Positions 16,793-26,774 of a stretch of 33,726 bases of DNA are shown piece after piece. The translations under genes and the position numbers were made by a program. Positions within the stretch are counted from its first letter, which is position 1; each line of letters opens with the position of its first letter. The DNA lies in assembly GCA_947372465.1 (NCBI GenBank), contig CANBTT010000032.1, positions 1-33,726 on the forward strand, written 5' to 3'. The notes under the pieces were generated by a model, which saw only the letters and a program-made list of their open reading frames with translations, was not told the DNA's origin and made no database searches. Origin of the DNA: Burkholderiales bacterium (GTDB taxonomy: Bacteria; Pseudomonadota; Gammaproteobacteria; Burkholderiales; Burkholderiaceae_C).

Positions 16793-17112
16793 TGAAGTGA
16801 TGCTTTCTTTGCTGGAGTTGGATTCATGGGTTTGGCCTTCAATCCACAATCAAAAGCTTCAAGGCTTGTCGCTTGGGGATTTGAGCCAGGCACGGCACTT
16901 GGGGTGAATTCAAGCCCGTGATGGGCAAAGTATAGGGGATTATAGAAATGCTTGATCCGCCAAGCTCTTTCATCAAAGCGCTTTGAGGAAAGACTTCTTC
17001 ATGCGCAAAAAAAGAGGGGCGGGCCTGGTTTGAAAAAAATCATTCACTGCAATCACTACAATGGAGAACACTTCCAAGCCATGCCCGTCTTTAAAAAAAG
17101 GAAACAACCATT
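16793..17112. promoter_or_regulatory. Divergent promoter region between the SDR and the MidA-like gene
   Basis: These 320 bases separate two divergent genes. On the minus strand a perfect TATAAT (16939-16944) lies about 147 bases upstream of the SDR start, but no good -35 sits 16-18 bases before it. On the plus strand TTGAAA and TACAAT occur at 17030-17062 with a 21-base spacer, too long for a normal promoter. No RNA gene is visible. Confidence 0.35.
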
Positions 17113-18225
17113 TTGAATGCGCCCTTGAGCACAAACGCCACGGCGATGGACAAACTCATCACTCGAGGAATTGACCAATCCAATGGTTGGCTTTCATTTG
17201 ATCGCTTCATGGCTTTGGCGCTGTATGCGCCCAATTTAGGGTATTACAGTGCCAGGACCCAGCCCATTGGTTTGATGGCTTCCTCGGGCTCGGACTTTGT
17301 GACGGCGCCGCAGATGTCACCCTACTTTTCCAGAAGTTTGGCGCGTTCCATTGAAGAGGCGCTTCTTGCGACCCAAATGGACGAGGTCTGGGAGTTTGGT
17401 GCAGGCACGGCGCTCATGGCTTTTGAAATCTTAAAAACCCTGGGCGACAAAATCAATCGCTATGTGATCGTTGAGGTGTCCAGTCATCTCAAAGAGGTCC
17501 AAGCCCAACAACTTGAAGCCTTCAAAGACAAAGTGGTTTGGATGGACCAGTTGCCCGAACACTTTTCTGGCGTCGTTGTGGGCAACGAGGTCTTGGACGC
17601 CATGCCGGTGAAACTCATTGAGCGCCGCTTGGGTGTTTGGAGGGAGCTTGGGGTCGCTCGTGACCTGCAGTCAACCGATTTGAAACTCAACTGGGCGCCT
17701 CGTCCCACGGATCTCTCGCCACCCATCGACATCCCCGGTGAACACGATTATTTGACCGAAATCCACGCCCAAGCCGAGGCCTTCATCAAGACCTTGGCCG
17801 ACCGACTTCAAAAGGGCGTGGTGTTCTTGATCGATTATGGTTTTCCGGAGCGCGAGTACTACCACGAGCAGCGCTCAGGGGGCACCTTGATGTGTCACCA
17901 AGCCCACCAAGCCGACAGCAACCCCTTGGTGGCGGTGGGTCAAAAGGACATCACCGCCCATGTGAACTTCACGGGGATTGCCTTGGCGGCCCAAGACAGT
18001 GGCATGGCGGTGCTTGGCTACACCACTCAAGCCCATTTTTTGATCAACTCGGGGCTGTTGGACTTGTTAGAAGGTGCGAGCTTGGCGCACAAGGCCATGG
18101 CGCAAAAGCTCATCACCGAGCACGAGATGGGAGAGCTTTTTAAAGTCTTGGCACTGGGCGTTGGAACGCCTCTTGAATGGGCGCCCATGGGTTTTCAAAC
18201 CGGGGACCGCTCTCACACCTTGTGA
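17113..18225 (+). CDS. SAM-dependent methyltransferase, MidA/NDUFAF7-like (DUF185)
   Basis: MidA/NDUFAF7 proteins methylate an arginine of a respiratory complex I subunit in mitochondria; the role of bacterial members is less clear. The 370-residue product opens with a conserved ISFxxFM-type segment (GWLSFDRFMALALYAPNLGYY) and a DFVTAPQMSPYF block. The SAM-binding glycine motif is in VWEFGAGTALMAFEIL, and VVGNEVLDAMPV is the family's NExxDAxP signature. FLIDYGFPEREYYH and DITAHVNFTGIA follow, both typical. It starts with TTG at 17113, with AAGGA about ten bases upstream, slightly long. The next in-frame ATG is at 17146. A small DUF2905 gene follows after 49 bases. Confidence 0.9.
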   Translation: MNAPLSTNATAMDKLITRGIDQSNGWLSFDRFMALALYAPNLGYYSARTQPIGLMASSGSDFVTAPQMSPYFSRSLARSIEEALLATQMDEVWEFGAGTALMAFEILKTLGDKINRYVIVEVSSHLKEVQAQQLEAFKDKVVWMDQLPEHFSGVVVGNEVLDAMPVKLIERRLGVWRELGVARDLQSTDLKLNWAPRPTDLSPPIDIPGEHDYLTEIHAQAEAFIKTLADRLQKGVVFLIDYGFPEREYYHEQRSGGTLMCHQAHQADSNPLVAVGQKDITAHVNFTGIALAAQDSGMAVLGYTTQAHFLINSGLLDLLEGASLAHKAMAQKLITEHEMGELFKVLALGVGTPLEWAPMGFQTGDRSHTL

Positions 18226-18274
18226 GGCTTTGAGCCATGCACACACTTGCACAACACCGCGCCAAGGAGGCCGC

Positions 18275-18469
18275 ATGATTCGCTGGATTTTGGTGGTGCT
18301 GTTGGTCTTGATTTTGATCGATGGCCTCTCTCCGTGGTTGAGGCGCCTAGGAGTGGGGAAATTGCCAGGTGACTTGGAGTTCTTTTTTTTGGGGCGCGTC
18401 TGGCGACTGCCCCTCACCAGCACCTTGCTTTTGAGTGTGGTCTGTGCCTTGATTGCCAAGTTCTTGTAG
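18275..18469 (+). CDS. DUF2905 small membrane protein
   Basis: This 64-residue protein has two hydrophobic segments. One is MIRWILVVLLVLILIDGL and the other is a C-terminal TSTLLLSVVCALIAKFL. Between them lies the family hallmark GKLPGDLEFF with a basic stretch (VWRLPL). DUF2905 proteins are tiny inner-membrane proteins of unknown function. The ribosome site AAGGAGG sits five bases before the ATG and fixes this start within a longer open frame. It probably shares a transcript with the MidA-like gene. Confidence 0.9.
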   Translation: MIRWILVVLLVLILIDGLSPWLRRLGVGKLPGDLEFFFLGRVWRLPLTSTLLLSVVCALIAKFL

Positions 18470-18546
18470 CTTGGCGTTTGAGCGCTTGGCTTGAGGGGTG
18501 CAAGTATTTGAATTCCAGTCGGAACATTTTTGCCTGAAAGGGAGAG

Positions 18547-18596
18547 GTGAATCTGACCGATTCACACAAACTTCGCAAATCATGGGTAAGATTCAC
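18547..18596. promoter_or_regulatory. Operator-like inverted repeat plus extra half-site upstream of the efflux operon
   Basis: GTGAATC (18547-18553), five bases and GATTCAC (18559-18565) form a perfect 7-bp inverted repeat. A third copy of the half-site, GATTCAC, lies at 18590-18596, 31 bases further on, close to three helical turns. The arrangement is 60-110 bases before the mdtA start. It looks like a binding site for a dimeric regulator. No regulator gene is adjacent. Confidence 0.5.
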
Positions 18597-18602
18597 TCTA
18601 CT

Positions 18603-18625
18603 TTTAGGGACTCAAGGCCCCTAAA
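18603..18625 (+). other. Hairpin in the mdtA leader
   Basis: TTTAGGG (18603-18609) and CCCTAAA (18619-18625) form a 7-bp stem with a nine-base loop, 31 bases before the mdtA ATG. It has no T-run after it. It could be a second regulator site or an mRNA structure. Confidence 0.35.
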
Positions 18626-18656
18626 GCGCTCAACCCAAACGCTCCAACGACATTGA

Positions 18657-20327
18657 ATGATTTCTAAATCACCCACCAACACCCCTTCGCTTCACGCTCA
18701 AAGAGGTCGCGCCCCATCCAACCCCATGTTCTGGATGGCCTTGGTCGCCTTGGTGGTGAGTTTGACGTGGTGGTACCCAAAAATCAAAGACTGGTTGCTG
18801 ACGGCCCCCCTGGCAGCCGCGACAGAAGAGACGGGGCCAGGCGGCGCACCCACGGGTCCTAGAGCCGCTGGCCCAGGAGGGCCAGCTGGGTTTGGGGGTG
18901 GCCGTTTTGGCTTTGGGGGTGGCAGGCCACAACCTGTGAGCGTGGCATCTGTCGCTCAAATGGACATCACCTCCAGCGTCTGGGCAGTGGGCACCTTGAG
19001 TGCGGTCAACACGGCTGTCGTTCGATCCAAAGTCGATGGTGAACTCAAAGCCATTCGTTTTATTGAAGGCAAAGCGGTCAAAGCGGGTGAATTGTTGGCA
19101 GAAATTGATCCCAGGCCCTTTGAGGTTCAAGTCTTGCAAGCCCAGGGGCAACTGGCCAGGGATCAAGCCTTGCTGAAGAATGCAGAGTTGGACGCTCAAC
19201 GCTACAAAGAACTTTGGGCGCAAGACGCCATTGCCAAGCAGCAACTCGATACGCAAGAAGCCTTGGTTCGACAACTGCTTGGCACCGTCCAAACCGATCA
19301 AGGCCTGCTGGAAAGTGCCAAACTCAATCTCAGTTACACCAAGGTGGTGGCGCCGATTGCGGGTCGACTGGGACTCAAGTCGGTGGAACTGGGCAGTTTG
19401 GTGAGATCTGGGGACGCCACGGGTTTGGTCACCATCACGCAAACGCAACCCATGGCGGTGTTGTTCTCAGTGCCTGAGCAGCACGTGGGTTTGATTCAAA
19501 GAAAGCTCAATGCCTCCTTGCCTTTGCCTGTTGTTGCTTGGGACAAGGACCAGCGAGAAATCTTGGCCAAGGGGTTTGTGCAAACCAGTGACAATGCCAT
19601 CGATGTGAGCACCTCCACCTTGAAGCTCAAAGCGCTGCTTGAGAACAAGGACGCTCGCCTGTTTCCCAACCAATTCGCCAACATTCAACTCCAACTCGAT
19701 GTTTTGAAGCAAGCCACCGTGGTGCCAATGACGGCCATTCAACGAGGGGCCATTGGCACGTTTGTGCTGCTTGTACAAGAGGACAAAAGCATACGAACAC
19801 AAAAGGTGCAACTCTTGGCCACGCAAGGTGATCTCCAAGCCGTGCAGGCCCTGGGCGGCGCCCTGACACCGGGACAATGGGTGGTGACCGATGGGGCGGA
19901 TCGACTGCGTGACAACAGCCGCGTGGACGTGGTGAAGATCAATGGACAAGATGCAAAGAAGAGGGAGGGCGCGCCCGACGCCTCTGCACCCGCAAGCAAG
20001 GCCTTGGGGGGCGGCGAAGGCCTTTCAGCTCCCAATGCCCCTTCGCTCTCAACGCCAAGCGCCTCCAAGCCACAAGGTGCCCATGCGCCAACCCGTCCAT
20101 TGCCCGCGTCCAATGCCTCAGCCCCTTCCATGGCGCCTGCGACTTCGCTGCCCGCTGCACCTGCAAGCGCGGCCGCAGGCCCCGGCCCAGAGGGTTCTGC
20201 AGAGCGACCCCGCTGGATGGACCGATTGCCCCCCGAGATGGTGGACAAGGTCAAGGCCATGAGCCCCGAGGAGAGACGCGCTTTCTTTCAAAAGCTCAGA
20301 GAACGACGTCAGTCTCAAGGTGAGTGA
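18657..20327 (+). CDS. mdtA: RND efflux periplasmic adaptor subunit, MdtA/MuxA-like
   Basis: The adaptor links the inner-membrane pump to the outer-membrane channel. After an N-terminal membrane anchor (about residues 24-42) comes a Gly/Pro-rich linker (60-92, with GGGRFGFGGGRPQ). Then follow the barrel-sandwich and hairpin domains. VDGELKAIRFIEGKAVKAGELLAEIDPRPFE is the lipoyl half, given here as a single family block; LDAQRYKEL and LLESAKLNLSYTKVVAPI frame the coiled hairpin. The beta-barrel and membrane-proximal domains run to about residue 428. Unlike E. coli MdtA (415 residues), a tail of about 125 residues follows, rich in Pro, Ala and Ser. It ends in a helix with LPPEMVDKVKAMSPEERRAF near residues 524-543. 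The ATG at 18657 lacks a strong ribosome site. Confidence 0.93.
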   Translation: MISKSPTNTPSLHAQRGRAPSNPMFWMALVALVVSLTWWYPKIKDWLLTAPLAAATEETGPGGAPTGPRAAGPGGPAGFGGGRFGFGGGRPQPVSVASVAQMDITSSVWAVGTLSAVNTAVVRSKVDGELKAIRFIEGKAVKAGELLAEIDPRPFEVQVLQAQGQLARDQALLKNAELDAQRYKELWAQDAIAKQQLDTQEALVRQLLGTVQTDQGLLESAKLNLSYTKVVAPIAGRLGLKSVELGSLVRSGDATGLVTITQTQPMAVLFSVPEQHVGLIQRKLNASLPLPVVAWDKDQREILAKGFVQTSDNAIDVSTSTLKLKALLENKDARLFPNQFANIQLQLDVLKQATVVPMTAIQRGAIGTFVLLVQEDKSIRTQKVQLLATQGDLQAVQALGGALTPGQWVVTDGADRLRDNSRVDVVKINGQDAKKREGAPDASAPASKALGGGEGLSAPNAPSLSTPSASKPQGAHAPTRPLPASNASAPSMAPATSLPAAPASAAAGPGPEGSAERPRWMDRLPPEMVDKVKAMSPEERRAFFQKLRERRQSQGE

Positions 20328-20328
20328 G

Positions 20329-20361
20329 CGCCTCATGAAGGGATCCAAAATCAATGAGGCG
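20329..20361 (+). other. Intercistronic hairpin between mdtA and mdtB
   Basis: CGCCTCAT (20329-20336) and ATGAGGCG (20354-20361) form a perfect 8-bp stem with a 17-base loop. It begins two bases after the mdtA stop. A single GTTTG follows, so it is not a strong intrinsic terminator. It may stabilise the mdtA message or reduce readthrough into the pump genes. Confidence 0.5.
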
Positions 20362-20396
20362 TTTGTGTCCCCCATGAAGCTTCTGGGAAGGGCCAA

Positions 20397-23300
20397 ATGA
20401 ACCTCTCCAAGCTCTTCATTGAAAGACCCGTTGCCACCTCCCTTTTGATGTTGGCCATCGTGATCACCGGGGCCTTGGCCTACAGACTGCTCGCGATCAG
20501 CTCTTTGCCCCAAGTCGACTACCCCACCATTCAAGTCACCACCTTGTACCCTGGGGCCTCTCCAGAAGTGGTCACCTCGTCCATCACAGCCCCTCTTGAG
20601 CGTCAATTTGGACAAATGCCGGGCTTGGATGAAATGAGCTCGGTGAGTTCTGGGGGAGCGTCCGTGATCACCCTCAGGTTTTCTTTGGAGCTCACCTTGG
20701 ACATTGCTGAGCAACAGGTCCAAGCCGCCATCAATGCGGGGGGCAATTTGTTGCCCACCGACCTGCCCATGCCGCCCATCTACAGCAAAGTCAATCCTGC
20801 AGATGCGCCCATTTTGACCTTGGCGGTGAGCTCGCCCACTTTGCCCATCACCCAAGTGCACGACATGGTGGAGAACCGAATCGCACAGCGCCTGTCGCAA
20901 ATCTCAGGCGTGGGTTTGGTCAGTTTAGGGGGGGGCCGACGACCCTCGGTGCGCGTTCAAGTCAACCCGGGCGCTTTGAGCAAGAACGGGTTTTCGTTGG
21001 AAGACATCCGTGCAGCGGTGTCCCAGGCCAATGTGAACATGGCCAAGGGCAGTTTTGATGGCCCCAAGCGCTCCTCTACACTCGATGCAAACGATCAAAT
21101 GCGCTCGGCCAAAGAGTACGCCAAGTTGATCATTGCTTACAAAAATGGCAACCCCCTCAGACTTGAAGATGTGGCCACCTTGGTCGATGCGCCCGAGAAC
21201 AGCCGCATGGCCGCATGGGCCAATCAAAAGGACGCGATCATCATCAATGTGCAGCGCCAGCCTGGGGCCAATGTGATTGACACCGTTGACAAGCTCAAAG
21301 CCACCTTGCCCAATTTGAGGGCCAATTTGCCCGAGTCCTTGGATCTGGAGGTGATGAACGACCGCACGTTGACCATTCGCAGCTCGGTCTCGGATGTACA
21401 AACCGAGTTGCTCATCTCCATTGCCTTGGTGGTCTTGGTGATTTTCTTGTTTTTAAGAAGTGTGCAGGCCACCTTGATCCCCAGTGTGGCCGTGCCCTTG
21501 TCGTTGTTGGGCACCTTTGGGGTGATGTATTTGCTGGGTTTTTCAGTCAACAACTTGACCCTGATGGCCTTGACGATTGCCACGGGCTTTGTGGTCGATG
21601 ATGCGATCGTGATGATCGAAAACATTGCGCGCCACATGGAGATGGGCAAAAGTGCTTTTGATGCCGCGCTGGACGGGGCCAAAGAAATTGGGTTCACCAT
21701 CATCTCCCTCACCTTCTCCTTGATCGCGGTCTTGATTCCCCTTCTTTTTATGGGCGACGTGGTGGGGCGACTCTTTCATGAGTTTGCCATCACCTTGGCG
21801 GTCGCCATTTTGATTTCTGCGCTGGTCTCTCTCACCTTGACCCCGATGATGTGTTCAAGGATTTTGAAGTCGGGCACTTTGAGCCATGCACCTTCCGCGG
21901 GTTCAAGTTCGACACCCGGGTGGTCGATGCAAGTGGGGGCTTTGATTGAGCGCACCATTGCACAGTACGGCAAAGCCTTGCACTGGGTCTTGGACCGTCC
22001 CCGAGAAACATGGGGGGTCTTTTTGGGCACCATGGTGCTGAGCGCACTGCTTTACAGCGTGAGCGACAAGGGCTTCTTTCCTGAGCAAGACACGGGCAGC
22101 ATTCAAGTGATCACCGAGGCCTCTCAGTCGAGCTCCTTTGAAGCCATGCAAAACAAGCAACGTGACATTGCCAATGCTTTTTTACAAGACCCGGATGTGT
22201 TGAATCTGACCTCATTCATTGGGGTGGACGGTCAAAACATGAGCATCAACACGGGGCGCATGATGCTCGTGCTCAAACCCAAAAGAGAAAGAAGCGGCAC
22301 ACAGCGTGAACTCATTGAACGACTGCAGTCTGGTGTTGCGTCCCTGAGCGGCGTTCAAGTGTATTTTCAGCCCGTTCAAGACTTGACCTTGGATGACCGT
22401 GTGGCCAAAGCCCCTTATGCCTTTGTGCTGAGTGGTCCAGACATCGATGCTCTGGGCGTGTGGTCCGAAAAGATCAAAGAGCAGTTGCTCAAACGGCCCG
22501 AGTTGACGGTCGTGGTCAGTGATTTGCAAAGCCAAGGTTTACAAGCCTTTGTCCGCATCGACCGCGAGGCCGCAGGCCGCTTGGGGGTCAGCATTGCGGC
22601 CATCGACAACGCCCTTTACGACGCCTTTGGCCAACGCTTGATCTCGACCATCTACACCCAAAGCAACCAGTACCGCGTGGTGCTGGAGTTGCAGTCCGCT
22701 TTTCGCTCAAGCCCCAAAGCCTTGGAGCAACTCTTTGTGCCCAGCAGCACAGGCGCACAAATTTCTCTCAGCAGTTTGGCCCGCATTGAAGAAAAGCCCA
22801 CCCGACTGGGGGTCATGCACATGGCGCAGTACCCGGCCGTCACCTTGTCCTTTCAACCGGCCCTTGGCGTGTCCTTGGGAGAAGCGGTGAAGCTCATCGA
22901 TGCAGAGCTTGCGAGCCTTCGACACGCCGGCATGCCCATCAACGTGGAGAGCACCTTTGAAGGGGCGGCCTTGGCTTTTCAAAAGTCGCTTGACAACACT
23001 TTGTGGTTGATTTTGGCCGCGATCGTGACCATGTACATCGTGCTCGGTGTTTTGTATGAGAGCTACATCCATCCGGTGACCATCCTCTCGACCTTGCCCT
23101 CGGCCGGCGTGGGCGCCTTGCTAGCCCTGTGGGTGAGCCGCATGGATTTGGGCGTGATCGCGGTCATTGGGGTGATTTTGTTGATTGGCATTGTGAAGAA
23201 AAATGCGATCATGATGATTGACTTTGCGCTGGACGCCGAGCGCCGCAGAGGGCTCTCGCCCAAAGAGGCCATCTTTGAGGCCTGCATGCTGCGCTTCAGA

Positions 23301-23522
23301 CCCATTTTGATGACCACCTTGTGCGCTCTCTTGGGCGCCTTGCCTTTGGTCCTGGGTGGGGGGGTGGGCAGTGAACTCAGACAACCTTTGGGGGTCACCA
23401 TGGTGGGCGGCTTGATGCTGAGCCAACTCATGACCTTGTTCACCACTCCCGTGATTTATTTGACCTTCTCGCAATGGTTCTCATCGGATGCAAAGCGCGA
23501 GAAAACCGAGCTCACCCCATGA
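20397..23522 (+). CDS. mdtB: RND multidrug efflux transporter subunit, MdtB/MuxB-like
   Basis: This is an inner-membrane, proton-driven RND (HAE1) transporter that exports drugs, detergents or bile-salt-like compounds in characterised relatives. In E. coli MdtB and MdtC form a mixed trimer. The 1041 residues begin with the usual [19 protein letters not shown] membrane helix and the [20 protein letters not shown] porter start. The proton-relay Asp pair is D401-D402 in [15 protein letters not shown], and the partner Lys is in [15 protein letters not shown] near the C-terminus. Two large periplasmic loops and twelve helices are visible. GGGAAGGG precedes the ATG. Gene order adaptor, pump, pump, outer-membrane channel matches mdtABC plus the opmB-type channel of muxABC-opmB. 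Confidence 0.95.
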   Translation: MNLSKLFIERPVATSLLMLAIVITGALAYRLLAISSLPQVDYPTIQVTTLYPGASPEVVTSSITAPLERQFGQMPGLDEMSSVSSGGASVITLRFSLELTLDIAEQQVQAAINAGGNLLPTDLPMPPIYSKVNPADAPILTLAVSSPTLPITQVHDMVENRIAQRLSQISGVGLVSLGGGRRPSVRVQVNPGALSKNGFSLEDIRAAVSQANVNMAKGSFDGPKRSSTLDANDQMRSAKEYAKLIIAYKNGNPLRLEDVATLVDAPENSRMAAWANQKDAIIINVQRQPGANVIDTVDKLKATLPNLRANLPESLDLEVMNDRTLTIRSSVSDVQTELLISIALVVLVIFLFLRSVQATLIPSVAVPLSLLGTFGVMYLLGFSVNNLTLMALTIATGFVVDDAIVMIENIARHMEMGKSAFDAALDGAKEIGFTIISLTFSLIAVLIPLLFMGDVVGRLFHEFAITLAVAILISALVSLTLTPMMCSRILKSGTLSHAPSAGSSSTPGWSMQVGALIERTIAQYGKALHWVLDRPRETWGVFLGTMVLSALLYSVSDKGFFPEQDTGSIQVITEASQSSSFEAMQNKQRDIANAFLQDPDVLNLTSFIGVDGQNMSINTGRMMLVLKPKRERSGTQRELIERLQSGVASLSGVQVYFQPVQDLTLDDRVAKAPYAFVLSGPDIDALGVWSEKIKEQLLKRPELTVVVSDLQSQGLQAFVRIDREAAGRLGVSIAAIDNALYDAFGQRLISTIYTQSNQYRVVLELQSAFRSSPKALEQLFVPSSTGAQISLSSLARIEEKPTRLGVMHMAQYPAVTLSFQPALGVSLGEAVKLIDAELASLRHAGMPINVESTFEGAALAFQKSLDNTLWLILAAIVTMYIVLGVLYESYIHPVTILSTLPSAGVGALLALWVSRMDLGVIAVIGVILLIGIVKKNAIMMIDFALDAERRRGLSPKEAIFEACMLRFRPILMTTLCALLGALPLVLGGGVGSELRQPLGVTMVGGLMLSQLMTLFTTPVIYLTFSQWFSSDAKREKTELTP

Positions 23523-23546
23523 GCCCCCAAACATGAGAGGGGTGTC

Positions 23547-26500
23547 ATGAGTCTTTCAGGGGCCTTTATTGTTCGCCCCATCGGCACCACCTTGATCACC
23601 CTCGGTGTGGCTTTGGCAGGCGCCTTGGCCTATTTGAAGTTGCCCGTGGCCCCCTTGCCTCAAGTGGAGTTTCCTACGATCTCGGTGCAGGCCGCTTTGC
23701 CAGGCGCGTCTCCAGAGACCATGGCCTCGACTGTGGCCACGCCTTTGGAGCGCGCTTTGGGGGCCATTGCAGGCGTCAATGAGATGACCTCCAACTCATC
23801 CCTTGGCAACACCCGCGTGACCTTGCAGTTTGATTTGAACCGAGACATCAACGGTGCGGCCCGCGATGTGCAAGCGGCCTTGAATGCGGCGAGAGCCCTG
23901 TTGCCCACTGGCATGCCGAGCAACCCCACTTACCGCAAAGTCAACCCGGCAGAGTCGCCCATATTGATTTTGTCATTGACCTCCAAGACCCTCACAAGAG
24001 GTGAGCTCTACGATGCAGCCTCAACCGTGCTCACCCAGCGCTTGTCGCAAGTCGATGGCGTGGGACAGGTGAGCATTGGAGGGGGCGCGCTCCCAGCGGT
24101 TCGCATTGAACTCGATCCGCACAAATTGAGCGCGGTGGGGCTCAGCAGTGAGCAAGTTCGACAAGCCGTTGTCGCCTTCAATGCCAATCGGCCCAAGGGG
24201 TTCATTGAAAACAGTGAACACGCCTGGCAAATCGAGGCCAATGACCAGGCCAAGAAAGCCGAGGAGTATGCCAATCTGATTTTGAGCAGCAAGAATGCGC
24301 AAGTGCTGCGTTTAAAAGATGTGGCACAGGTCTTGGACTCCGTGCAAGACTTGAGAAACTATGGCGCCGAAGACGGCAAGCCCGCCATCCTTGTGATTCT
24401 CAACAAACAACCGGGCGCCAATGTGATTGAAACGGTCAAGCGCGTGCGTGCCTTGTTCCCCGTGCTCAAGGCCTCCTTGCCAGACGACTTGGTGATGACC
24501 GTGGTCTCAGACCGCACCCCCACTTTGAACGCCTCCCTCTTTGAAATTCAAAAGGCGCTGGCGTTCTCCATTGCCTTGGTGGTGTTGGTGGTGGGTTTGT
24601 TCTTGAAAAGATCACGGGCCGCGTTGATTCCCACCGTTGCTGTGCCCGTGTCCTTGGCGGGTGCTTTTGCCTTGATGTATGTCTTGGATTATTCTTTGAA
24701 CAATCTGTCCTTGATGGCGTTGACCATTGCATCAGGGTTTGTGGTGGACGACGCCATCGTGGTGCTGGAGAACGTGATCAGGCGCATGGAGCGGGGCGAG
24801 AGCCCCCTTGAGGCGGCCCAAAAAGGCTCCAGAGAGATAGGGTTTACGGTCTTGTCGATGAGCCTGTCTCTGATTGCGGTCTTCATCCCGATTTTGCTCA
24901 TGGGGGGGATTTTGGGCAGGCTTTTTCAAGAGTTTGCCATTGTGCTGTCAGGGGCCATTTTGATCTCCATGCTCGTGTCCCTCAGCACCACCCCCATGAT
25001 GTGTGCGGCACTTCTAAGACCCGAGGACCACCTTAAAAGACACAAGCACCAGGCCCTAAAAAATTTATTGGACCGCTTGGCCAAGCACAGCAAGACAAGG
25101 GTCACCAACAGCTTTGATCAAATGCGTTGGGGCGGCGAGCGACTTGTTTTGCGCGCTCGCATTGCGTGGATCAAGCTTTGGCGCCCCCTCCTTTGGTACC
25201 GACACTCCTTGGCTTGGTGCTTGCGGCACTCCGCGGTGATGCTCCTGGTGCTGATCGCAACGGTGGCCTTGAACGTGAGTTTGTACAAAGCCATTCCAAA
25301 AGGATTTTTCCCGCAGCAAGACACGGGCAGGATTTTTGGCAACATCCGGGCCGATCAAAGCTCCTCCTTTCAGTCCATGCAAGAGCGCCTTGACCACTTC
25401 ATGGCGGTGGTCAAGGCCGAGCCCTCTGTTGACAATGTGACAGGCTTCACGGGCGGGGGACAGCGCAACTCAGCGCAAATGTTCATCACCCTCAAACCCA
25501 GAAACGAGCGAGACCTCACGGCCGATCAATTGGTGGCCAAATTGCGAGTGAAACTGGGCAAGGAAGCGGGTGCCAGGCTCTTTTTGATCCCGTCCCAAGA
25601 CATTCGCATTGGGGCCAGGATGTCGAGCTCACAGTACGAGTTCACCTTGAAGTCCGATGAGTTGCAAGGCTTGAAGGAATGGGAGCCCAAGATCAGGCGT
25701 GCCATGAGTCGATTGAGTGAGCTCGAAGACATCAACACCGACTTTGAGGACCGCGGCTTGCAGACCTCTGTGGTGATGGACCGAGAGCGTTTGAGTCGAC
25801 TCGGACTCACGGTGAGGGATGTGGACAATGCCTTGGCCAATGCCTTTTCTCAGCGCCAAGTGGGGGTGATTTACAACCCCTTGAATCAGTACCGCGTGGT
25901 CATGGAATGGGCACCCGAGTATTTGCAAAGTGCGCAGTCCTTGAAGGACATTCAACTCTTGAATGCGATGGGGCAGTGGGTGCCCTTGAGTTCAGTGGCC
26001 AGCGTGGAGTTGACCAACACCGCCTTGTCGGTGAGCCACGAGGGAGGGGTGCCCTCGGACTCCTTTAGTTTCAATTTGGCCCCAGGTGTTGCACTGTCGC
26101 AAGCCACTGAGGCGGTGACGGCGAGTTTGGCGGATTTAAAAATGCCGGTGTCCGTGAGGGGGAGCTTTTCTGGTGCGGCCAATGCGTTTCAAAAGTCACT
26201 GGAGACCCAACCGTGGTTGATTTTGGCGGCCCTTTTGACCCTGTATGTGGTCTTGGGGGTCTTGTATGAAAGTTTGCTGCATCCCTTGACGATCTTGTCG
26301 ACTTTGCCCTCAGCGGGTCTCGGGGCGCTCATCGCTTTGATGCTGACCGGCACCGAGTTTTCGGTGATTGCCTTGATTGGTGTGATCTTGCTCATCGGCA
26401 TTGTGAAAAAGAATGCGATTTTGATGATTGATTTTGCGATTCAATACAGAAGAAAAGGCATGACGGCGTCTCAGTCCATTTACAAGGCCTGCGAGCTCAG

Positions 26501-26774
26501 GGTCAGGCCCATTTTGATGACCACGCTTGCTGCGATGCTCGGTGCCTTGCCCCTGGCCTTTGGGCAAGGGGATGGCGCTGAGCTCAGGCATCCCTTGGGC
26601 GTGTCGGTGCTGGGTGGTTTGGTGCTCAGTCAATTGCTCACCTTGTACACCACACCGGTGGTCTACGTGCTCTTGGAGGACTTAAAGACTTGGCTCCAAG
26701 GTCTAGGCCTTGTCAAGGCCAGGCGCGCACCTAAAATCAATGAACCGTTGGATCCAAGAGGGATGAAACCATGA
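23547..26774 (+). CDS. mdtC: RND multidrug efflux transporter subunit, MdtC/MuxC-like
   Basis: This is the second RND subunit, 1075 residues, starting 24 bases after mdtB with GAGAGGGG as ribosome site. MSLSGAFIVRPIGTTLITLG and the PQVEFPTISVQAALPGASPE block are typical of MdtC. The Asp pair D401-D402 is in [16 protein letters not shown], and [15 protein letters not shown] holds the relay Lys. After the sixth helix (TTPMMCAALLRPED) a basic stretch of roughly 50 residues contains KRHKHQ and LAKHSKTRV. The same place in MdtB is shorter. This is the cytoplasmic linker between the two halves of the pump, and the extra length is the one visible oddity. The stop overlaps the next start by four bases (ATGA). 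Confidence 0.95.
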   Translation: MSLSGAFIVRPIGTTLITLGVALAGALAYLKLPVAPLPQVEFPTISVQAALPGASPETMASTVATPLERALGAIAGVNEMTSNSSLGNTRVTLQFDLNRDINGAARDVQAALNAARALLPTGMPSNPTYRKVNPAESPILILSLTSKTLTRGELYDAASTVLTQRLSQVDGVGQVSIGGGALPAVRIELDPHKLSAVGLSSEQVRQAVVAFNANRPKGFIENSEHAWQIEANDQAKKAEEYANLILSSKNAQVLRLKDVAQVLDSVQDLRNYGAEDGKPAILVILNKQPGANVIETVKRVRALFPVLKASLPDDLVMTVVSDRTPTLNASLFEIQKALAFSIALVVLVVGLFLKRSRAALIPTVAVPVSLAGAFALMYVLDYSLNNLSLMALTIASGFVVDDAIVVLENVIRRMERGESPLEAAQKGSREIGFTVLSMSLSLIAVFIPILLMGGILGRLFQEFAIVLSGAILISMLVSLSTTPMMCAALLRPEDHLKRHKHQALKNLLDRLAKHSKTRVTNSFDQMRWGGERLVLRARIAWIKLWRPLLWYRHSLAWCLRHSAVMLLVLIATVALNVSLYKAIPKGFFPQQDTGRIFGNIRADQSSSFQSMQERLDHFMAVVKAEPSVDNVTGFTGGGQRNSAQMFITLKPRNERDLTADQLVAKLRVKLGKEAGARLFLIPSQDIRIGARMSSSQYEFTLKSDELQGLKEWEPKIRRAMSRLSELEDINTDFEDRGLQTSVVMDRERLSRLGLTVRDVDNALANAFSQRQVGVIYNPLNQYRVVMEWAPEYLQSAQSLKDIQLLNAMGQWVPLSSVASVELTNTALSVSHEGGVPSDSFSFNLAPGVALSQATEAVTASLADLKMPVSVRGSFSGAANAFQKSLETQPWLILAALLTLYVVLGVLYESLLHPLTILSTLPSAGLGALIALMLTGTEFSVIALIGVILLIGIVKKNAILMIDFAIQYRRKGMTASQSIYKACELRVRPILMTTLAAMLGALPLAFGQGDGAELRHPLGVSVLGGLVLSQLLTLYTTPVVYVLLEDLKTWLQGLGLVKARRAPKINEPLDPRGMKP

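Noticed and set aside
20118..20900. Long antisense open frame opposite mdtA and mdtB
   Set aside because: It is a shadow of the coding frame in GC-rich DNA, with no family motif or ribosome site.
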